Part shown: positions 1 through 11,723 of the stretch, one piece after another
Layout: each line of letters starts with the position of its first letter
Numbering within the stretch: position 1 is the stretch's first letter
Assembly: GCA_023515745.1 (NCBI GenBank)
Contig: JALECJ010000007.1
Span: forward strand, 1,534,612-1,598,611
Length of the DNA stretch: 64,000 nt
Direction: 5' to 3'
Source of the DNA: Amoeboaphelidium protococcarum
Taxonomy: Eukaryota; Aphelidiomycota; Aphelidea
Notes under the pieces: generated by a model
What the model was told of the DNA's origin: nothing
Databases searched by the model: none
What the model saw: only the letters and a program-made list of their open reading frames with translations
Translations under genes and position numbers: made by a program

Positions 1-297
1 GGCGTCTTCGCGAGTTGCAAACGTTACGAACGTCTGCTTTCCGACCCTATCCACACTGATAAACTCTGGGTGGTATGCCTATAATTACTCATACACGTAA
101 AGCGCTGACATAAGCAGTAGATCCCAGCCCCTAAATACCAGTGTCCTGGACTTAATAGTTACCGTGTTCAAATCGCGCTTGTGATGCACGACGCGTCTAG
201 CGTTAGCTGGGCGTGGACTAATGATATCGAATAGAAGAGCAGACATGATGAGCAGTTTAAGAATAAGAAGATAAAAGGTTGATTGCTTGGGGGTCAT
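1..297 (-). CDS. Partial N-terminus of an unknown secreted or membrane protein
   Basis: The reading frame starts at ATG 295-297 and stays open to the window edge when the TAA at 85-87 and the TAG at 79-81 are read as Gln, so at least 99 residues are visible and the C-terminus is missing. Residues about 8-28 form a hydrophobic stretch (YLLILKLLIMSALLF) typical of a signal peptide or membrane anchor. It is followed by a basic segment (ARRVVHHKRD), and the rest is mixed alpha/beta in character. I do not recognise the family. It lies downstream of a glutamine-rich frame on the same strand whose TGA overlaps this ATG by two bases, which is probably coincidence. Confidence 0.5.
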
Positions 298-1404
298 TTG
301 GAATGATGGAAATTGAATTAGAGATCACTGCTTTCTATTGGCTGATCGAAAGGCGATGCGATCAATGATATAAATGCGCCATTGAGATATATCTATATTT
401 AGTTTTTTGGCCTTTGATTGAAATGCTACTAGCTATGCATATTATGTACTGGAATGTTGCGGCTGTGCGACGAACGCCGCAAACGAATGCAATTATGCGA
501 CTACGTGTTTGTGATGTGATGTGATTTCGATTGAATCAAATGCTATGTGTGGTGGAATTCCAGTGATACAATTGGTATATCGATTGAATCAAATGCTATG
601 TGTGGTGGAATTCCAGTGATACAATTGGTATATGCTGCGACGACGACGTGTTCATGGTTCAGTTTTAAATGATTCACCCGCACAGTATAAAAGGCATGCT
701 CTACTTCAAGCTTTTCTTTTCTCCATAAAATCTTACACGTTTTACATTGGCATTGCTGCTGCTGTTGGTACTGGTACTGGTACTAGTCCTGCTGCTGCTA
801 CTAGTTCTGGCGCTGGTACTGGTCCTGCTACTTCTGCTGCTGCTGCTGATGTTGTTGGTGCTGTTGGTCCTTCTGTTGGTGCTGTTGGTCCTTCTGTTGG
901 TGCTGTTGGTGCTGCTGCTGATGTTGTTGGTCCTGCTGATGCTGTTGTTGGTCCTGCTGCTGATGCTGTTGGTCCTTCTGTTGGTGCTGTTGGTCCTTCT
1001 GTTGGTGCTGTTGGTCCTGCTGCTGTTGGTGCTGCTGCTGCTGCTGCTGCTGTTGCTACTGGTCCTGGCGTTGGTACTGGTTCCTAGCGTTGGCTCCTTA
1101 ATCCCTCTTTCTCCCAGGTGGGTGGGGAGAATTGAATAATAAAGTAATACTATTTTCGTCTTGGTTTTCGTAGTCTCTCTATCTCCCAAGTCGGAGGGGA
1201 GACTTGAATAATAAAGTGTGCTTCGTTTTCGCTTCGTTTTCTTTAATCTTGATCTTCACGACTCTAAAACATTGTATGATTACCTTATGATTACCTTATA
1301 ATTACCGCGAGCATGCCAGTGTCACCCATTCGGGGCCTGGATGCCAATTTCAAAACAAGAGTCTCAATAAATTTTCACTATTATTTCCTTTCACTGCTAC
1401 TCAT
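294..1404 (-). CDS. Glutamine-rich low-complexity protein, 5' end uncertain
   Basis: A minus-strand frame is open from 1349 to the TGA at 294-296 with TAR read as Gln. It holds about 100 residues of Q with interspersed H, D, K and Y (1079 to about 750), coded by CAG, CAA and TAG mixed, which argues for a protein-level tract. Upstream the motif TLLF-x-SP....GR-x-RD occurs twice, 24 codons apart. No ATG lies in the open frame. A 58-nt intron (1337-1394, GT...AG) would join it in frame to a 10-nt exon starting at ATG 1404, giving about 350 aa, but this model is speculative and would start only 20 nt beyond the EF-1alpha stop. The last 110 codons cross the 53-bp duplication and may be non-coding. 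No family recognised. Confidence 0.4.
528..633. repeat. Perfect 53-bp tandem duplication
   Basis: Positions 528-580 and 581-633 are identical 53-bp units, each beginning CGATTGAATCAAATGC and ending TTGGTATAT. As 53 is not a multiple of three, the duplication shifts any reading frame across it. It could be a recent slippage event or an assembly artefact. Confidence 0.9.
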
Positions 1405-1423
1405 TATTCCTTTTCCCTTCCAC

Positions 1424-2818
<1,395 letters not shown>

Positions 2819-3098
2819 TTATACTCTAGTAGATATAGTGTGTACTCACTTTCAAGCGGGAAGAGAAAAACGGCAAAGATTCTTTGTTCATAATTTTTCA
2901 TGCGCGCGAACCTTAACCTTAACACGCGCGCCGGCCGATAGCGTGTGTTTCAATCTCAGATGCTGCCCGAAACGAACAAAGGCGATCGTATGGAAAGAGC
3001 TTTCGCCAGCGCGCGTATTCTCTCACTTTATTTTGGCCGTGCGATAAATTGTTCTCGGTTTCAGGGAAGTCATTTACTCGGTGTTAAGGGAAAGAAAT

Positions 3099-4283
3099 AT
3101 GTCGATGCAACCGAAGCTAGTGGTGAAACAGACCAAATGTCCTGTCAAGTAAAGGCAGCACACTGTGAATAAACTTTATGAGCAGTATCTGAGGCTGTAT
3201 GAAGAGGATGAAGCCGAAGCAAGCGAAAAATCTCTTGAACATGAAGCAATGATACATGACGCGTCAACCGCTTTGACATATAGAAACAATTGCGCTCTAG
3301 CTCTTGTCAAGTTGCGCAAATAGCCTTTATAATAGAGTCCATCCAAAAGTAGTAATCAGCTAGTTGCGAAAGAGGCTGATAAATCGCTTATCAATACGCT
3401 AAAGATGTTTCAGTTATCTGATGCCCAAATGTCCGAGTATGATTACCCGTCAGCTGCCTTTGGTAGGTAACACCTGGTAGATCCATTGGTTAGATAATGC
3501 GAGCGATGTCAGCGGCATTTCATTCCCTAAGGACTAGAGACTTTAACTGCTAGTGAGCGCGAAGCTTGCAGATTCCATACAGCCAAAGTTTATAAAAATC
3601 GCAGCAATCTCAGAACGTACGGCTGCTGTGATGCTCCTGTTGGTTCTTAAGGATGTGAATTTGGACCTCACGTTTTCAAGTATAAATCATGTGAAGAGTT
3701 GCAGGCGCGTTTTGATTTTATTGATTTTAGTTCTCATCTGAAAGATTCCTGTGGTACTTAGAAACATAATCGTCATCATATTTTATCCATCGATGGAGAA
3801 ATGGGGTACACCACGTAAGGAGTAGAACTTATGCGACTGGTTGCGGTTGATATCGATTGCAAAGTTGTGATCAACACTCTTGTGGAAACTGAAGGTGATA
3901 TTGTAGAATTCAATACCCGATACAGTGGCCTTACGCAAGAGATGTGGGATGATCCACAAAAGTATAAACTGCCAAAGAAATCTCTGCATTAAGTGAGACA
4001 AGACCTTTTCCATTTAATGAATAAAGAGACTATTCTTGCTGCTCACTCGCTGGAGAATGATTTGCAAGCTCTACGGTTAATTCACCGTAACTGTATAGAC
4101 ACATCTATTCTGTTCAAACATCCAAAAGGTTTACCATATCGATACTCTCTTAAATAGCTGTCAAAAGATCATCTGCAAAAGTTTATCCAAGAATCGCTCC
4201 AGGGACACGACCCGGTAGAAGACGCTGTCATCACAATGGAACTGATTATATAGCGCGCTAAACATGTCATTTCTACATCCTGA
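3099..4283 (+). CDS. REX-family 3'-5' RNA exonuclease (DEDDh)
   Basis: This 394-aa protein runs from ATG 3099 to TGA 4281-4283 with many TAR Gln codons. The C-terminal half is a DEDDh exonuclease domain: DGEMG (Exo I), AAHSLENDL (Exo II) and GHDPVEDA (Exo III). The N-terminal half has Cys/His pairs (CERC, CRFH, CC...GCEFGPHVF) as in the zinc-binding region of yeast Rex3/Rex1-type enzymes. The family trims 3' ends of small RNAs such as RNase MRP RNA, 5S rRNA and tRNA precursors in the nucleus. I infer a Rex3-like enzyme from the Cys/His region; Rex1/Rnh70 is the alternative. The next gene starts 33 bp downstream on the same strand. Confidence 0.85.
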
Positions 4284-4316
4284 GTACAATTTGCCATACT
4301 GTAGATTAAATGAGTT

Positions 4317-6302
4317 ATGATTTCGTTTCCACTAAAGATTACGCGTTTATCTGATCGTTTTCATCTTCTTTTCAATTAAAACAACTCGAGACTACATCCT
4401 TATCTGATTTGTTATGTAATTGCGAAATTACCAGTTGTAATGCATTGAAGAGTCGCTGGCTGCTTTAAGGCGTGGAATTAAAAGACAAATTGTCAGTCTG
4501 CCTGTTGCCGCTGGTAAGACAGTCATTTTTAGCAATCTGATACCTCAAATTCCTAGTCCAACTCCCTCTGCAGTTAAAACATTAGTCTTGGCTCATCGTC
4601 AGGAGCTTATAAGTTAAGCTTACACATAAATTAGAAAGTTTGCTCCCCATCTGCGTGTCGATATTGATATTGGAAATCGTAAAGCTAATGTCTTGGATTC
4701 TGATGTCATTGTCGCAAGTGTTCAGTCTCTTTCACGCTCCCGGACGTCCAGAATTTAAAAGTATAGCCCTCAAGACTTTAAGGCAATATTGATTGATGAA
4801 GGTAATACAATACACCCGTCGATCGTTCTATAATTAGTAATTATAATTGAGTGACTTTGTTTAGGTAGCTCATCATGCAACTGCCTCGACTTACATGCGA
4901 ATCTTTGATCATTTTGGTGCTTTGCAAGAGGATTCTCATCTCTTTTTATGGGGATGTTCCGCCACAGTTTAGCGACACGATGCCATCAGTCTTGGTAAAG
5001 TCTTCCAAGAGATTGTGTATCATAAAGACTTGCGCGAAATGATACAGGACGGGTGGTTGTGTGATATCAACGTGCAAAGTGTTAAAGCTGAGGTGGATCT
5101 GGAGCAATCTCTGGCAAAGATCAAGATGGTGGCAGAGGATTACGATTTGACTGAACTGTCTCGTCTTGTAAACACTAAAGAGAGAAATTAAGCTGTCGTT
5201 CAGTCATGGAAATAGGTGTCCAGCGAGAAGCAGTTGAAGTCTACCATTGTATTTGCTGTTGATGTAGCTCATTGCTTGGCATTACAGCAGTAATTCCAAC
5301 TTTGCAACGTACCATGCCGCGTAATCACTGCTAAGACACATAATGTAGAACGATTTTAATCGATTCAACAATTTAAAGCTGGCGAAACACCAGTGCTTAT
5401 CAATTGTGCCATCTTAACAGAAGGCACCGATATACCCAACATTGACTGCATAGTAATGGCACGTCCTACCAAGTCTGCCACCTTGTTTCAGTAAATGGTA
5501 GGCCGCGGTATGAGGTTGCATGCTAGCAAGTAAGTTTGCACCGTACTCGACTTTGTTGATAATTGTACTCGAAACAAGGCGTACACCTCTCCATCTCTGC
5601 TTGGATTGCACTCTGATACTGAGGATGGTGTCGATGTAGATTGTGAGCGTCAACAAGTCGTCTCCACATCGGATGCTAATGACATTAAGCAGGAGCTAGC
5701 TGATTAGCTTACACTATTGAAACAAGTAAAGGTTGGCGATGAGTGGAAATTGTTTTCAGCTAATAATCAAAGTCACAATTAACGTGGACTCCTAAGTGCT
5801 ATGAATAATCTTGCCTGGATCCAAGTTGAATCTGAGAAATACGTGCTGAACATGCTGGATGGGAGTATGATTGTGGTTGAGAAGACCGCTGCCACTTCGG
5901 TGTATGAGGCCATTAAAGTTTGTAAGGACAAGACCACTAAAGCTCAGTATGAAATTCGCCTTCCGATCCATAAGAACAAGCTGCACTTTGTACTTAAAGC
6001 TGTAGATACGTACCTGAAGAATGATAAGCGATCGCAATATCGGCAGCTGTAACAAGACGCGTAATGGCGATGTGCTACTCCATCTGATAATTAGCTCAAA
6101 TATGCAATCAAACTGGGACTGAAGAAGCTATTCGACAATCGCCTAAGTAGTCATAATCTTGATCAGACATTTGATGAATTCGCATCCAGCCTGACTAAAG
6201 GTCAGTTGCAGGTGCTCATTACTTTATTACGTTTTGGCATAGGTAAGTCTATTCACTCATCTCTTCGCCGGTTGAAACTGCATAGGCCGGATTAAAGTTT
6301 GA
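4317..6302 (+). CDS. IRC3: IRC3-like DEAD/H-box helicase, probably mitochondrial
   Basis: This is a superfamily 2 helicase of the Irc3 type, which branches DNA and maintains mitochondrial DNA in yeast. Proposed exons are 4317-4410, 4451-4801, 4869-6242 and 6286-6302, with introns of 40, 67 and 43 nt. Motifs in order are PVAAGKT (Walker A), IDEAHHAT (DEAH, created by splicing intron 2), SATV (motif III), EGTDIPNID and [10 protein letters not shown] (motif VI). The N-terminus ([15 protein letters not shown]) looks like a matrix-targeting peptide. Intron 1 restores the expected LHPYLIQSLAAL segment. If the last 43-nt intron is not removed, the frame ends instead at TGA 6419-6421. The DEAH and motif VI blocks make the family call safe; the extreme C-terminus is less sure. 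Confidence 0.85.
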
Positions 6303-6654
6303 ACACTGCCAATAGTAAGTCTGTAAATGTTTAATAGATTGAATAGTTCATTTGCAATTAGTTGAAACATTTTTTATAAGCACACTATTATTCTAAAGCG
6401 TGTCGAGTTACGGGCTAGTGATATTCATCGCTCCATAATGTGACCGCGTCCCTGGATTTCCCCTGTCGTTCTTTGTCGTTCGTTTGATCAGAGCCCAGAG
6501 CGGTCGTCAGGCGAATCGCGCGCGTTGTCGTCCTCACTGTCTGTTCAGGTGTGGCAAACAACAATCTTCATTCTTTCTATTAAGGATTTTTTACTCCATC
6601 ATCATCATCTCATTGTTCAGAATTTGAAGAAAATAATACAGTTTATCGCTCAAT
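6303..6654 (+). other. Intergenic and 5' leader of the YOP1-like gene
   Basis: There is no gene here. The 150 bases before ATG 6655 are pyrimidine-rich (CATCATCATCATCTC) and probably hold the promoter and 5' UTR of the next gene. Confidence 0.4.
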
Positions 6655-7140
6655 ATGGATCAAGTTTAGATGTATTAAAGCAAATTGGATGCTGAATTGT
6701 CCAAATTCCCAGTGTTGAAATAGTTGGAGCAATAGACTGGAGTTCCTAAGGTGTATGCCGTTGTCGCTCTTGCCTTCATTCTCCTGACCCTCATCTTTTT
6801 GAATGTTGCACCAGCTTTCATTGTCAATGTTATTGGCTTCATTTACCCTGCAGCTCTGACTTTCAGCACTGTTGAATCTCTGCTGACTAGCAAGTCTGCT
6901 GACAAGGACACTGAAGGCCAACTGCTTGTCTACTGGGTTCTGTACTCATTCTTGTCCATGTTGGATGTATTCAGCGAGATGATCTAGAAATGGTTTCCTT
7001 TCTATTACATTGTCAAGTTGGCAGCTTTGATTTACTTGCTATGGCCATAGACTAAGGGTGCACTTGTCTTGTATTAGACTGTGGTAAGACCTGTGCTTTT
7101 GTCCAAGGGATCTACCGCTACCACTGCTAAGGCTGATTGA
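6655..7140 (+). CDS. YOP1: YOP1/REEP5/HVA22 family ER-shaping protein
   Basis: This 161-aa single-exon protein has the TB2/DP1/HVA22 architecture. After a short cytosolic start come a hydrophobic hairpin (about residues 34-70, VVALAFILLTLIFLNVAP), the conserved YPAALTFSTVESL segment, the QLLVYWVLYSFLSMLD hairpin and the WFPFYYIVKLAALIYLLWPQTKGA block. Four Gln residues are coded by TAG in the first 25 codons. The family inserts wedge-like hairpins into ER tubules together with reticulons. Length and motif order match yeast Yop1 and animal REEP5. The tail ends at TGA 7138-7140, and an AATAAA-like signal lies about 65 bases on. Confidence 0.95.
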
Positions 7141-7322
7141 TTAACTGATCTTGCGATTATAATGGAAGTTGGCGATTTAGTACTCTAGGTGGAATATTTT
7201 AGTTGAATAATAAAAAAAAATTTATTTTGCGATAGTATTGATTTTAAATCAATTGTGATACCAGTTCTTTTTTGTTTTTACAGTGATGAATTCTACCTAA
7301 AAGTAACCAACTTAAATCTCGT

Positions 7323-8414
7323 ATGATGTAGTATGATAAGATTAAAGTGATAAATGCGCCACTAGATTTCGATCGATAGAATTTCTTCAGCCGCGTGGAC
7401 TTTTCGCCAGATGGGCAACGTCTCTTGAGCAATGCCGAGGATGGAATATTGAGGATCTATCGGCTAATTGATCAATCTATAGAGCGTGTGAATGAGTCTT
7501 ATGTAGTGGAGATACGCGGTGAATCTGCTGTGTATGATTATGATTGGTTCCCCCCAATGGACAGTAGTGTACCTGAAACTTGCTGCTTTATCGCGTGCTC
7601 TAACAGGCTGCCTGTTCGTTTGTATGATGCGTCTGGTGGATATCTGCGCGCCTCCTATTCCACCTATAATCTGTATGATGAATTGGTCGGTCCTCTGAGA
7701 GTGAAATTCAACTCTAATGGAGACAAGATTATTGCTGGTTACGAGAACCATATTCGTCTTTTGGATCTATAACGACCGGGAAAATACGGTCCTGAAGATG
7801 GCGTAATAAAATTGACCGAGAATCGCAAGTGTCAGGATGGAGTTAAAGGCCTGGTGTCGTCTATCGATGTATCGAGTAATCTGTGTGCTATTGGTACTTT
7901 TCATAATCAGCCGTCGCAGAGTAACTTGGGACTTCTGGATTTGGTATCATAACAGTTGATTACGTGTTTTAAAGGTTCAAGTAGTGGAATTAATCAAGCA
8001 AAGTTCTCAAAGTCTACACCTCAGATATATGTCTCGTATCGAAACTCTACTGACATCAAGGTATTTGACACGCGATGGACGGACGATGCTTTACACTAGC
8101 TTTAACGCGATGTTGTCACAACATAGAGATTATATATGGACATACAAGTGGATCCGTTTACTGGGAGTGAATCTTTGATTTATGGTGATGATAGCGGTGC
8201 TCTTATAAAATCTACTTTACAAAATGATGAGGCTCAATAGTTACAATCTGTTGCACTTCATTAGTCAAATCTCTCATGTGTCTCAGTGAATCCTCAAGAT
8301 TAGCAATTGATTGCCACCTGCTCAGGTTCGCGAATATTTGAACAGGAACTCGACATTTGTGGAGGATCGATAGAGCCACGTTCACACAGCTGTATAAAGA
8401 TAATTCGAATATGA
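7323..8414 (+). CDS. WD40 protein of the WRAP53/TCAB1 (SWT21) family
   Basis: This is a 363-aa WD40 propeller. The segment FFSRVDFSPDGQRLL, followed by AEDGILRIYRL, YDYDWFPPM, TCCFIACSNRLPVRLYDA and SYSTYNLYDEL, matches the WRAP53/TCAB1 signature, including the Tyr-Asn-x-x-Asp-Glu-Leu stretch. In animals TCAB1 binds CAB-box RNAs and telomerase RNA in Cajal bodies; the yeast relative Swt21 acts in splicing. Which role applies here is unknown. Translation starts at the first ATG (7323) after an in-frame TGA and ends at TGA 8412-8414. At least ten Gln residues use TAA or TAG. The propeller appears complete, without the long N-terminal region of the animal protein. Confidence 0.85.
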
Positions 8415-8537
8415 ATGCTAACCATTAATCAAGATATCAAGATGAAAATATTTATGAATCTATTATATTTCTATTACTAATTCTGTCACTCAACTTTATT
8501 TCATTCCCATTGTGCATGTTCATCAAGTTTTGTTAAT

Positions 8538-11294
8538 TCATCTCCATGCCAACTTTCTATGTAAGCATTCGTAAATTACGATGGAGAACGCGTAAACGTC
8601 CGATGCTTTGACCAAAGTACCATTTGGTCTCTTACTCAAATTAGACACCGTGAAAGTCGATTAGTCAAGCATCAAGTAGACTTCTGGCGCAGCGTAAGCA
8701 AATGACCCACCCTTCAACTTTGATACTACAAATTCTCTCACCAACATCGACTGAGGATCAATAATCCTGGAGAGCCCAAAGTCGGTAATTACCGCTGATA
8801 CTCCATAATAATTATCAAATTCAATCAATATATTGCCAGATTTCATGTCACAGTGAGCAATTTGAGCTAAATGGATGGCCTGCAGGCCTAAAGAAACATC
8901 TTTAATGATCTTCAAGTATCCAGCTACAGATCGACCGTTAACATAGCGGCATACATCAGACTTGCCTGATAGCACATCGACTAATGAGCCCGACTTGTAG
9001 TGCTTCATTACAATGCACGGTGGAGCAGACGCAAAGGCAATCATCTTGGCAATGTATGGATTATCGCGAAAGTACCACAAAAGCGACAGCTCCTGATAAA
9101 ATGCCGACATTTGCCCATCAGTATTCTGGTCTTACATCACCTTGACGATAGTTGATACATTATTTGCTCTCTGTTGCAGTTCTGTATTCACAAGTTAACA
9201 CACATAAATGAGACCACTTCCGCCGGCAGCGATTAGTCTTCCAGGCTTGAAGTCAATAAGATACTAGAATTTCAGATACCCCGGAATTGCAATCTCAGCT
9301 TCAGTGCGCAGCCAGGTAGTACCAGACATCCATGTCGTATTCATCTAAGTAGAATTAAATGTAAGAGTAGTTCTATCAGCAAGAGCTTTGCTTACAGTCG
9401 TAGCTTCAGATGCACTAGTATTCTGCACCGTGAATCCAGTGGCATCCTGACCTATATACGAAGCACTCGAGACATTTTGGAACTATTTCATGAATTATTT
9501 TCTACCGCTGGACTTTCTTCTACATGCCAACAAAACAACAACGAAGCACACAACTACAAAAACGAGACCTCCAGCTCCCGCAGCAATCCAGATAGTGCTG
9601 TTAAAACCATTGGCTTATTGCTGATCTTGTCCACCATTTATAATTGTTCCTGTAGATGTCAAGCTAGACTTAAAATTTTAAATTGAATTTGTTAGAAACA
9701 CGACCTAATTAGAGCTAGACTAGGCGTTGACTGCATTAACACTGGAGGACACTTACGATCTACTGTTGGCAGAGGATGTAGTGACTTTGACAAACGACGA
9801 TGTGCTTGCTGACTCCAGAACATTAATAGTGCTCTATACCTAAGATACTTATACAGAATTAATCAATGACGACGTTGTCTGAAGCAATATCATTGATGTG
9901 GATGTAACCTCAGAAGAACTAGCAGATGCCAAACTGCTTTCAAAAGTAGAAGGAGATTAACTTGAAGCATAGCTAGTCGCAGAAGGCTATACAGCAGTGT
10001 CTGAAAGAGTGGTGGACGCGACGCTACTCCCAGAGCTAGATGATGCACTTGATACTGTCGTTGTTATCGTTACGCTAGTAGTTGTCGTAGCTTTAGTAGT
10101 AGTTGTTGTAGTGGCAACGGGAACAGACGTGGATGTTTCCAGTGGGATGGAAGTCGTAGGGGTGACAGTTGGCACACCAATAAAGTCAGCGTAATTAATG
10201 GCGGTAAAGTATCCTTCAGGCGGAGATGTAGATATTTGGCCAACAGCCAGCATTTTCTACTGCATACTGTCCAGCGCAATTTATTTGATAAAGCCATTGG
10301 GCGAAACGGCGAAAGAGTTAATCAAGGCACCATTCATGGACACCACCTTTATGAAATCCGAGGACGAGGTTTTACCAGCAATTATAATTCTATCCAATGA
10401 AGTATCGACATTAAATGCGGATAACTGAAGAAGACTTGTTTCATTAGTTTGGTAGCGCCATGTGCTATCAATTGTACCACTAATAGTTTATAACCTGAGA
10501 ATAAAGGGACTGTTCACAGCAGCTGTGAGACTATACAGAGCCCCTTTGTAATACCCACCAGCGTACAAATCGTTACCATCGAGCTGAAGATGCACTATGT
10601 TTTGGCCTAACGAACTACTTGAATGGAATGAGCTTTAATTCCATCTAACGTCCCCATTGTTAGCATAAAAGGCATTTATAAAGCCAATATTATATAAGCC
10701 TTGGTTTATATCACCACCTACAAAGACCGTATCAGAAGCCGCTACGACAGAGGAAACTGAATCTGAACCTGCAGAATTGCCAAACTGTTTGACCCAGACC
10801 ATGCTTGAGGCATCTGCAGTAAACTTTGCAATAAACAAGTTGGTAGAATTGCCGCCATTGATTTACACTATTTATGCCGAATCAATTAGTCCTGAGGCAC
10901 TACCAGCTATGTATAAGTCGCCATTGATTGGATTGATAGACACTGCCTTAGAAGTCTGAGATCCACCACCAATACCACCAAAACTTCTGGTAGAAATCAC
11001 AGAGCCATTCCTACTCACTAAAGACACCGCTGCCTTGTAGATACTACCAGTGGAAGCCGAGCCAACAGCAATAGCGTTACCAGTAGTTTAATTGATAGCT
11101 ACATCATTAAGATAATCATATTATGAGAGCACATCCCAGTCAACCCGCTAGATTATAGAGAGATTAGTCGCATTAACAAATACCAATTGATTGCCATATG
11201 GAGAGCGTACACATGCCAAAACAAAGACGGAGTCGATTTCTCTATAAGCAACGGCCTAGCAAGACGAAGTATCAGATAACTGAATGGCGCTCAT
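8538..11294 (-). CDS. Receptor-like kinase with beta-propeller ectodomain, copy A
   Basis: The single frame of 918 codons runs from ATG 11292-11294 to TGA 8538-8540. Residues about 20-385 carry repeats such as GDLYIAGSASG and DTVFVGGDINQG, typical of SBBP-type beta-propellers. A Ser/Thr-rich stalk (390-560) leads to one membrane helix near residue 566 (IWIAAGAGGLVFVVVCFVVVLLA), then a TKL-like kinase domain: AAGGSGLIY (Gly loop, about 685), IVKVM (Lys), HCDMKSGNIL (about 811), DFGLS (about 835), AAPEVY and DVYAFSIVIYECL. The protein then ends at LAWR, so subdomains X-XI are missing. The catalytic Arg of HRD is Cys. No clear signal peptide follows the first ATG; a short upstream exon may supply one. 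Tandem paralogue of the next gene. Confidence 0.8.
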
Positions 11295-11723
11295 TAGCAA
11301 TTCTATATTTGATTTACACCTTATAAATGCAGTCTATAATGCAATAATAGAAGAAAATCATAAAGAGGACAATCAACAGACTTGGAGGCGCGAAATTTGG
11401 GCTGCTGCGCTATTAATAGCCTGATAGAATTCTTCGACTACGCAGCTGCACATATCACCGGTCTAAATTTAGGAACTTGATTGCGCCATCTAAGAGCCCC
11501 AGTAATTTAAAAATTGGTGCTACAGAAGAAGAATGAGATAGCATCCATCTAATGTCACTCACAATGATGTTAAAACGAAACTATGAAACTATCGCTAATG
11601 TAACGCATTAGGCGGTCATCGCATCTATAAATAGAAAGATATTTATTCTCTGTGGATTTAAAAACTCATTGGCGTCAAAATTATATTAACGTTCAAAATA
11701 AAGCATCAAATACTCTCATCATA
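11295..11723. other. Spacer between the two receptor-like kinase genes
   Basis: A 429-bp AT-rich gap separates the stop of copy B from the start of copy A. A possible alternative first exon for copy A (ATG near 11361, donor GTGTAA, acceptor ATTCAG) lies at its edge, but the peptide it would add is not a convincing signal sequence. Nothing else was recognised. Confidence 0.4.

Noticed and set aside
5414-5656. Minus frame with hydrophobic start inside the IRC3 gene
   Set aside because: It overlaps the conserved TEGTDIP and GRGMRLH helicase motifs on the plus strand.
9987-10428. Val-rich and other plus frames over the stalk of receptor kinase A
   Set aside because: They are complements of Thr/Ser repeats in the stalk of the receptor frame, which is continuous through the region.
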